Source: Terriglobus roseus DSM 18391 (lineage in GTDB: Bacteria; Acidobacteriota; Terriglobia; Terriglobales; Acidobacteriaceae). From it: 64,000 nt of DNA. Made by a program: the position numbers and the translations under genes. The notes beneath the pieces were generated by a model that worked only from the letters and a program-made list of their open reading frames with translations, did no database searches and was not told the origin of the DNA. Below are positions 60,301-64,000 of this stretch, one piece after another. The stretch lies in NCBI RefSeq assembly GCF_000265425.1, contig NC_018014.1:3658001-3722000 (forward strand), read 5' to 3'. The first letter of the stretch is position 1. Each line of letters begins with the position of its first letter.

Positions 60301-60379
60301 ACCCGCCCACGGCAACGAACAATGCACCGAGCAGCACGAGGACACGATAACGAAGAGCAAAGCCAACAATTTTCCCCAT
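57299..60379 (-). CDS. czcA: CzcA/CusA-type heavy-metal RND efflux pump
   Basis: 1026 residues, the usual HME-RND length. The N-terminal helix is followed by PIDVQPDITPNQVLILT and the first porter domain; helix 4 holds D395, D401 and E408 (IDFGLIVDGSVVIIEN), with the spacing of CzcA D402/D408/E415 that couples proton flow. It contains typical PLSMLVAITGM and VRGRDLAGFVADAQ segments, and ends in a basic tail. Exports divalent metals (Co/Zn/Cd) from periplasm or cytosol through CzcB and CzcC. Start codon overlaps the czcB stop by one base; the stop overlaps the ZIP start by four. Confidence 0.93.
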   Translation of the reverse strand: MGKIVGFALRYRVLVLLGALFVAVGGFFSLQSLPIDVQPDITPNQVLILTRAPSLSPLEVEQLLAFPVETAMAGLPGITHIQSTSKYGLSYVAVYFKDSMDPYFCRNLVSERLTQAREAIPASVGVPEMGPISTGLGEIYQFKVTGPGKTPMELRTILDWTIAPKMRLVPGIVEINSQGGEVKTYEVEVDSDKLTGYHIPLSRVLDVLPKNNANAGGAYVEHAEQQALIRGEGLIGSLADIENIVVSSSPTGTPILIRNIATVHFAPMVRRGFATEDGKGEIVVGVTLMLLGENSRVVADRVKDALTVVQKTLPPGVKIEMLSDRKDLVNRTIHTVTRNLIEGGILVIVVLLLLLGSFRGGLVVAVAIPLSMLVAITGMVQAKISGNLMSLGAIDFGLIVDGSVVIIENILRRLHERKPDEAVEETIRRAGAEVAKPIFFGVAIIFLVYVPILTLSGVEGKMFKPMAATVLFALFASLIIALTLMPVLSWYILRKTGAEKPTLLMRKIDGVYRPMLRHALARPALTAAIALALFVASLVAIPFLGAVFIPSLDEGSILVQMYRVPGISISESLHGNQIIETVLRQFPEVSHVFSRTGSPEVATDPMAIDQSDVYVYLKPPDEWTKGRNKTDLIAAMKKRLEEEAPGAAYSFSQPIQMRMQELLEGGSRSDIAIKLYGEDLETLRMKADQIAAVVAKVRGAADVRAERVAGLPYLRIRIRRDELARHGLDAAAVLDTIQTIGGKPVGEIVEGNRRFALQVRFPQQQRGSAEAISNLRVGDSEGHFIPLAQLADIEEEEGPSQISREGGQRRISVEVNVRGRDLAGFVADAQKVVAAKVKIPDGYELEWGGQFEQLKSASRRLAIVVPAALALIFLLLYFNFQAALPAALIFLNIPLAATGGIAALLIRGLPFSISAGVGFIALFGIAVLNGIVLLTYVRELRSEGLSVVDAVEQGADTRLRPVLMTALVASLGFIPMAVSTGAGAEVQRPLATVVIGGLMTSTLLTLLVLPTLYKWIEERREAKAKA

Positions 60380-61566
60380 TACTCTTCCCCCAGATCGCCA
60401 CCGGCGAGGATAGATTTCAGGTGGAAGGCTCCCTGCGTGACGACGCGTTCGCCAGCGGAAAGACCACTGATGATCTCCGTCTGACCGTTGATGGTTACGC
60501 CTTTCTCGACTTGCCGAGATTCGAATGTCGTCGGTCCATGCTGCACAAAGACGACGTTCTTGCCCTCAACATCCTGGAGAGCCGTAGAGGGAACGGCCAG
60601 AGCCTGCTTGCTGAATTTCGTAGGCAGCTCAATGTTGGCGAACATATCCGTTTTCAGTCGCACATCCTTGTTTGCCACCTCGCAGCGCACCTTAGCGGTA
60701 CGCGTTTGAGGGTCGAGAACGTCACTGATGTACGCTACCCGGCCTGCAAAGCTCTCATCGGGATACGTGTCCACACGGATCGCAGCATTCTGACCAAGGC
60801 GGATGCGGCCAAGGTCCTTTTCATAGACTTCTGCCTGTACCCAGACCCTGGAGAGATCGGCGACCGTGAACATCTCTTTGCCCGGCTCTACGATGTCGCC
60901 GGGAGAAGCGGCAGCTTTCGTGACGACTCCAGCAAACGGAGCCTTGAGCACCGTAGAGGAGCCGTTGCCGCTGGCACCATAGCGATGGAGCCGCTGTTGT
61001 AGCCCGCCGAGAACAGCCTGTTGCGACTCGATGCTCGCCCGAATTCCTTGCTCTTCTGCCTTGCTGAATTCGTAGTCTTTTTCTGCTCCCGCTCCGATGT
61101 CGGCAAGTCGCCTGCTCCGTTCCGACTGTCGAGCCGCAGGAGTGAGTTGGGCGTTCAAGCGAGCCAGATCAGCGCGGGCCGACTGCGCCTGAGCGCCCAG
61201 CTCGACCGCCTCCAGATTGTCAAACGTCGCAAGGGTCTGTCCGGCGCGAACGCGATCCCCTACCTTCGCCCGAACCTCAAGAACTCTGCCACGTGCGAGG
61301 GGTGCAACTTCACCAACATGATTGTCGATCGGCTGCACCGTGCCTGTAGCCCTGAAATACTCGCTCAACTGGACGACCGCAGCGGGCGCCACGACCAGGC
61401 CTACATGCTTTTGAGCAGGAAGAAGCATTTCAACTTCTTTTTGCTTTGCAGGTTCCTGACTCTCTGCCGATGACGAGGCTTCCTTATCGCCGTCTGGAGC
61501 CGCTTTCCGCTTACAGCCTCCAACCAACACCAGACCGCAAACGAGAACTACAAGAAGTTGTTTCAT
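60379..61566 (-). CDS. czcB: CzcB-type membrane fusion lipoprotein
   Basis: 395 residues. Lipoprotein signal LVVLVCGLVLVGGC with the cysteine at residue 18. The periplasmic adaptor has beta-barrel and lipoyl halves (VGEVAPLARGRVLEVRAKVGDRVRAGQTLATF; GVVTKAAASPGDIVEPGKEMFTVADLSRVWVQAEVYE) flanking a coiled-coil hairpin. It links the RND pump to the outer-membrane channel. Overlaps czcC by four bases and czcA by one. Confidence 0.92.
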   Translation of the reverse strand: MKQLLVVLVCGLVLVGGCKRKAAPDGDKEASSSAESQEPAKQKEVEMLLPAQKHVGLVVAPAAVVQLSEYFRATGTVQPIDNHVGEVAPLARGRVLEVRAKVGDRVRAGQTLATFDNLEAVELGAQAQSARADLARLNAQLTPAARQSERSRRLADIGAGAEKDYEFSKAEEQGIRASIESQQAVLGGLQQRLHRYGASGNGSSTVLKAPFAGVVTKAAASPGDIVEPGKEMFTVADLSRVWVQAEVYEKDLGRIRLGQNAAIRVDTYPDESFAGRVAYISDVLDPQTRTAKVRCEVANKDVRLKTDMFANIELPTKFSKQALAVPSTALQDVEGKNVVFVQHGPTTFESRQVEKGVTINGQTEIISGLSAGERVVTQGAFHLKSILAGGDLGEE

Positions 61567-62846
61567 GGAAGATTGCCTCCTATGGCGCGTTCCACTTCGG
61601 CCCAGCCGCGCGAGGCATCGGCTTGAGCATCGATATAAGCAAGTTCGTTGTCTACGAGTCGCCGTTGTTCATTCAGAACGTCCAGCAGCCGGAGTTGCCC
61701 CAGCTTGTAAGCTTCACGGATGACCGTCAGATTTGCGGTGGAAGGCTCGACCACGCCGGTCCGCAGAAGGTCGAGGGAGGCTCGGGCCGCCGTCCAGCGC
61801 TGGTAAGCAGATTCCACTTCGAGCGGTATAGACCGCTCCAGGTACTCCTGTTGCAACTGAGAGCCGGACGACCGCGCCGTTGCTGTCTGCACATCGCCAG
61901 CTCCGCTGCGGCTTGTCCGCAGAGGGATCGAAACACCAAACGTAAGCAAGTCGATCTGTTCGTTGATCGGAGCCAGAGCACCGGTGGATGTCTGCCCAAA
62001 AAGCCCTTCAAACAAGCTGTACTGCCGAGAGTACCCAGCAGAAAGCGTGACATCGGGCTTCGCATTCGCCTTCGCCAGAGCGATTCCCGCCCGATTCTGA
62101 TCCGCTCGAAGTAGAGCGCTTCGTAGATCAGCTCTGGATTGCAACGCGCGAGACTTCAGTTCCTCAAGCGTATCCGAACCGGGAACCTCGGACGCGACTT
62201 GGGGGAGGGGTTGGTCGGCCGGGAGCCCAACGAGTTTTCGCAGGTTCGTTTCGGCGACGGCTAATCGTCCTTGTGCACTCGTTTTGAGGACGACACCACG
62301 ATTAATTTCGACCCGCAGTAGGCTCGCTTCAAGCGGTGCAACATCGCCCTCGCGAACACGGGCTTCCGTAAGGCGCAACGCATCTTGATTCACGGATGCG
62401 AGGTCATCCAGCAGCTTGAGCTTCTCTTGCTCTGCCACACGTTCCGCAATTCCGCTACGGATCTGGTAAGCGAGCTCCGCCGACCGCTCCTGCAACTCGG
62501 CCTCGGCCTGCCCGATCCCGAAGCCAGCCACATCAATCCGCTTGGACCGTTTTCCGAACATCTCTAACGGCTGAGAGTAGTTCGCACCATACTGCTCTTG
62601 TCCCAGCGTACCCAGCGGCTTGCCGGTAACTCCATTGGCATTGATCGTGGGCGGGGGACGAACACCAGCTTGGCGAACGGCCCCTTGCGCTTCACCAATT
62701 CGCTCACGAATTGACAGCACATCCCTATTTTGAGCGAGTCCCATGCGAACCAGATCGTCCACAGTGGACGGACTGGTTTGCTGCGCACCCACACACGCTG
62801 GCGCGATCAGCAATCCGCACAGGAAGGACAAAAGTCTTCCTGGCAT
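61563..62846 (-). CDS. czcC: CzcC-type outer-membrane efflux protein (TolC family)
   Basis: 427 residues from ATG 62846 with TAGGAGAA upstream. Signal peptide LLSFLCGLLIAPACVGA. Two OEP repeats: LAQNRDVLSIRERIGEAQGAVRQAGVRPPP ... YSQPLEMFGKRSKR and the second starting LKSRALQSRADLRSALLRADQNRAGIALAKANAKPD. Forms the outer-membrane channel of the pump. First of the three overlapping efflux genes. Confidence 0.92.
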   Translation of the reverse strand: MPGRLLSFLCGLLIAPACVGAQQTSPSTVDDLVRMGLAQNRDVLSIRERIGEAQGAVRQAGVRPPPTINANGVTGKPLGTLGQEQYGANYSQPLEMFGKRSKRIDVAGFGIGQAEAELQERSAELAYQIRSGIAERVAEQEKLKLLDDLASVNQDALRLTEARVREGDVAPLEASLLRVEINRGVVLKTSAQGRLAVAETNLRKLVGLPADQPLPQVASEVPGSDTLEELKSRALQSRADLRSALLRADQNRAGIALAKANAKPDVTLSAGYSRQYSLFEGLFGQTSTGALAPINEQIDLLTFGVSIPLRTSRSGAGDVQTATARSSGSQLQQEYLERSIPLEVESAYQRWTAARASLDLLRTGVVEPSTANLTVIREAYKLGQLRLLDVLNEQRRLVDNELAYIDAQADASRGWAEVERAIGGNLP

Positions 62847-62889
62847 ACATTTCTCCTAATTCCCAAAGGTCAATACAGACGCGGGTGGG

Positions 62890-63189
62890 CTAGGAGAGCT
62901 GTGGAGGGTGTTCGATGTCTTGAGATCTGCTAATGGGCTGCGCCGATAGCATGTCGGTTGAAGCTTCAACGGTCACGGCGGGAGCAACAAAGGTTAGCTG
63001 CGCAACGATAAGAGGGTGTGCGCAGCAGCAGATGCAGTTGTCCGGTGCCTGATGGGTTGGCGGGTGCTTGCCAATGGAGCTCACGACCGAACACTCTGAA
63101 CTCGGCACATCACAGGTAAGCACATCCACACCTATATAAAGGATGAGGAACATCGCCGTGAAGCGAAACGCTTTAGCCCAGAATGCCAC
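62890..63189 (-). CDS. Small Cys-rich membrane-anchored protein preceding czcC
   Basis: 99 residues if GTG 63189 is the start (upstream in-frame region is unconvincing). One hydrophobic segment (FRFTAMFLILYIGVDVLTC) then a periplasmic part with a cysteine cluster DNCICCCAHPLIV and other cysteines (DVPSSEC). Proteins with a CICCCAH-like motif are seen at the head of acidobacterial czc operons; a metal-binding or sensing role is a guess. Same strand as czcCBA, 43 bases before it. Confidence 0.6.
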   Translation of the reverse strand: MAFWAKAFRFTAMFLILYIGVDVLTCDVPSSECSVVSSIGKHPPTHQAPDNCICCCAHPLIVAQLTFVAPAVTVEASTDMLSAQPISRSQDIEHPPQLS

Positions 63190-63262
63190 ATCACATTTTA
63201 GCCTGTGTTGCGAACGGTATGCTGCGAGCCCGGAATCACCATAGCCGCATCCAAAGCGATAG

Positions 63263-63871
63263 ATGGAACAGATGCTCGAAAATCCGGCGAAACTGCCAGC
63301 TTTTTCAGTAAGGCAGCTCCAACTTCTCACAGTAGGATGGATGTCCGTCGAACTGTGCGTTGCGCTCTTCACTGGGATTCGGGCTCGCAGCGTTGCGCTT
63401 ACCGCCTTCGGTGCGGATAGTGGGATTGAACTGCTTTCAGCACTCGTCGTTCTTCGGCGTTTCTCCTCCAGATCGATCTCAGAACGCCTGGCAGCCCGGA
63501 TCTCTGGGGTTCTCCTATATGCCCTTGCAGCTTACATTCTGGTCACCTCGGGACTGAGTCTCCTGAGTCCCCGGCTCCAGCCAGAGCCTACGGTGCTCGG
63601 CATTGGGCTGCTCATCGCCGCCGCGATCATCATGCCTCTGCTTGGACGGGCCAAGAAGAAGCTCGCAGCCCGGACAGGAAGCCGTGCCTTACGCGCGGAC
63701 GCAGCGCAGAGCAACATCTGCGCCTATATGTCTTGGATCGCTCTGGCTGGTCTTCTGATTAACTTCTTCTTCCACTTCGCGTGGGCCGATTCAGCCGCCG
63801 CATTGCTTCTGCTCCCCATTGTTCTGAAAGAGGCTGGTGAAGCCAGCAAGGGCGAGGTCTGCGAATGCTGA
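63263..63871 (+). CDS. CDF-like cation transporter
   Basis: 202 residues with about six membrane helices and no C-terminal cytoplasmic metal domain. LTAFGADSGIELLSALVVLRRF carries the DxGIE variant of the CDF helix-II metal site, and ALRADAAQSNICAYMSW the second, helix-V-like site. Short CDF-like proteins of this type occur beside czc and mer genes and probably export a divalent metal. Divergent from the czc operon, so the 73-base space between them is likely a shared promoter. Confidence 0.8.
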   Translation: MEQMLENPAKLPAFSVRQLQLLTVGWMSVELCVALFTGIRARSVALTAFGADSGIELLSALVVLRRFSSRSISERLAARISGVLLYALAAYILVTSGLSLLSPRLQPEPTVLGIGLLIAAAIIMPLLGRAKKKLAARTGSRALRADAAQSNICAYMSWIALAGLLINFFFHFAWADSAAALLLLPIVLKEAGEASKGEVCEC

Positions 63872-63895
63872 AGACCAAAGGAATATAGTTAAGAC

Positions 63896-64000
63896 GTGCG
63901 CAGGTGCTCCAGCATCGTGGCTGTTTTCATCATGCTCGTCATGATGATGCCGGTCCTTGCCTGCGCCTCAGCTCCGACGATGACTCGGATGGAGCAGGAC
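63896..64000 (+). CDS. Secreted protein, partial (runs off right edge)
   Basis: GTG 63896 opens a frame that stays open to the window end (35 codons). Signal-like FIMLVMMMPVLACASA, followed by PTMTRMEQD. AAAGGA lies about 14 bases upstream. The acidobacterial relatives I recall continue with a cysteine-rich metal-binding tail, but that part is outside the window. Confidence 0.5.
   Translation, partial: MRRCSSIVAVFIMLVMMMPVLACASAPTMTRMEQD

Noticed and set aside
1..64000. tRNA, rRNA, CRISPR arrays, intact transposases or integrases
   Set aside because: Looked for T-loop-like GTTCGA-type boxes, regular spaced repeats and DDE or tyrosine recombinase motifs; none found that hold up.

Overview
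The window looks like a chromosomal segment of an Acidobacteriota soil bacterium (family Acidobacteriaceae, e.g. the Terriglobus/Granulicella/Edaphobacter group). This is inferred from family content, not from a marker gene: two proteins with the TIGR03435/DUF3738 domain, a PadR regulator coupled to a duplicated-permease (ADOP-type) ABC protein, a very large TonB-dependent receptor with an N-terminal carboxypeptidase-regulatory domain, a CadC-like winged-helix/TPR regulator, and a czcCBA/mer metal region.

Layout. (a) 1-9.4 kb: a partial TIGR03435 gene; a BlaI/M56 regulatory pair whose M56 sensor carries a TIGR03435 domain at its C terminus; a MOSC protein; a methyltransferase; a beta-propeller lipoprotein; padR-ADOP. 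(b) 9.4-18.4 kb: a winged-helix-type membrane protein, a 1.3-kb decay zone with a gene broken by two nonsense codons and a frameshift, a giant lipoprotein of unknown function and a CadC/TPR regulator. (c) 18.39-20.15 kb and 48.27-50.03 kb: two directly repeated copies of a cassette (HNH protein, small RMF-like protein, Nudix hydrolase, FAD monooxygenase, the last truncated in copy 2). The copies flank about 28 kb of accessory DNA. (d) 21.3-22.5 kb: an HTH-nucleotidyltransferase/HEPN pair resembling a type VII toxin-antitoxin system, followed by a relic of an ArdC gene. (e) 22.6-34.9 kb: a polysaccharide-utilisation locus (TonB receptor, LacI regulator with an operator palindrome, GH2 exo-glucosaminidase-like, APC permease, GH3, NagX-like acyltransferase), which I read as amino-sugar/chitosan-type glycan use. 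(f) 35.9-41.8 kb: a plasmid/ICE-like module (ArdC, small protein, ParB-like, RepB-type primase, Ssb, AT-hook protein, 26-bp perfect palindrome) with no integrase or relaxase in view. (g) 41.9-48.2 kb: membrane proteins, a small Cys/His protein with a strong terminator, and a PepSY protein with a siderophore-type TonB receptor. (h) 50-54.7 kb: secreted small proteins and a NarL-type two-component pair. (i) 55-64 kb: a metal-resistance region: merR-DF-merT-merP behind a textbook 19-bp-spacer MerR promoter but without merA, then an opposing czcCBA operon ending in a frameshifted ZIP transporter, and a CDF-like membrane protein.

How it fits together: operon structure is clear from 1-11 base overlaps (blaI-blaR, padR-ADOP, GH2-APC, HK-RR, merR-DF-merT, czcC-B-A-zip). 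The 18-50 kb interval is the variable part: repeated cassettes, scattered ArdC fragments and a replicon-like module suggest repeated insertion and loss. No tRNA, rRNA, CRISPR array or intact transposase was seen.
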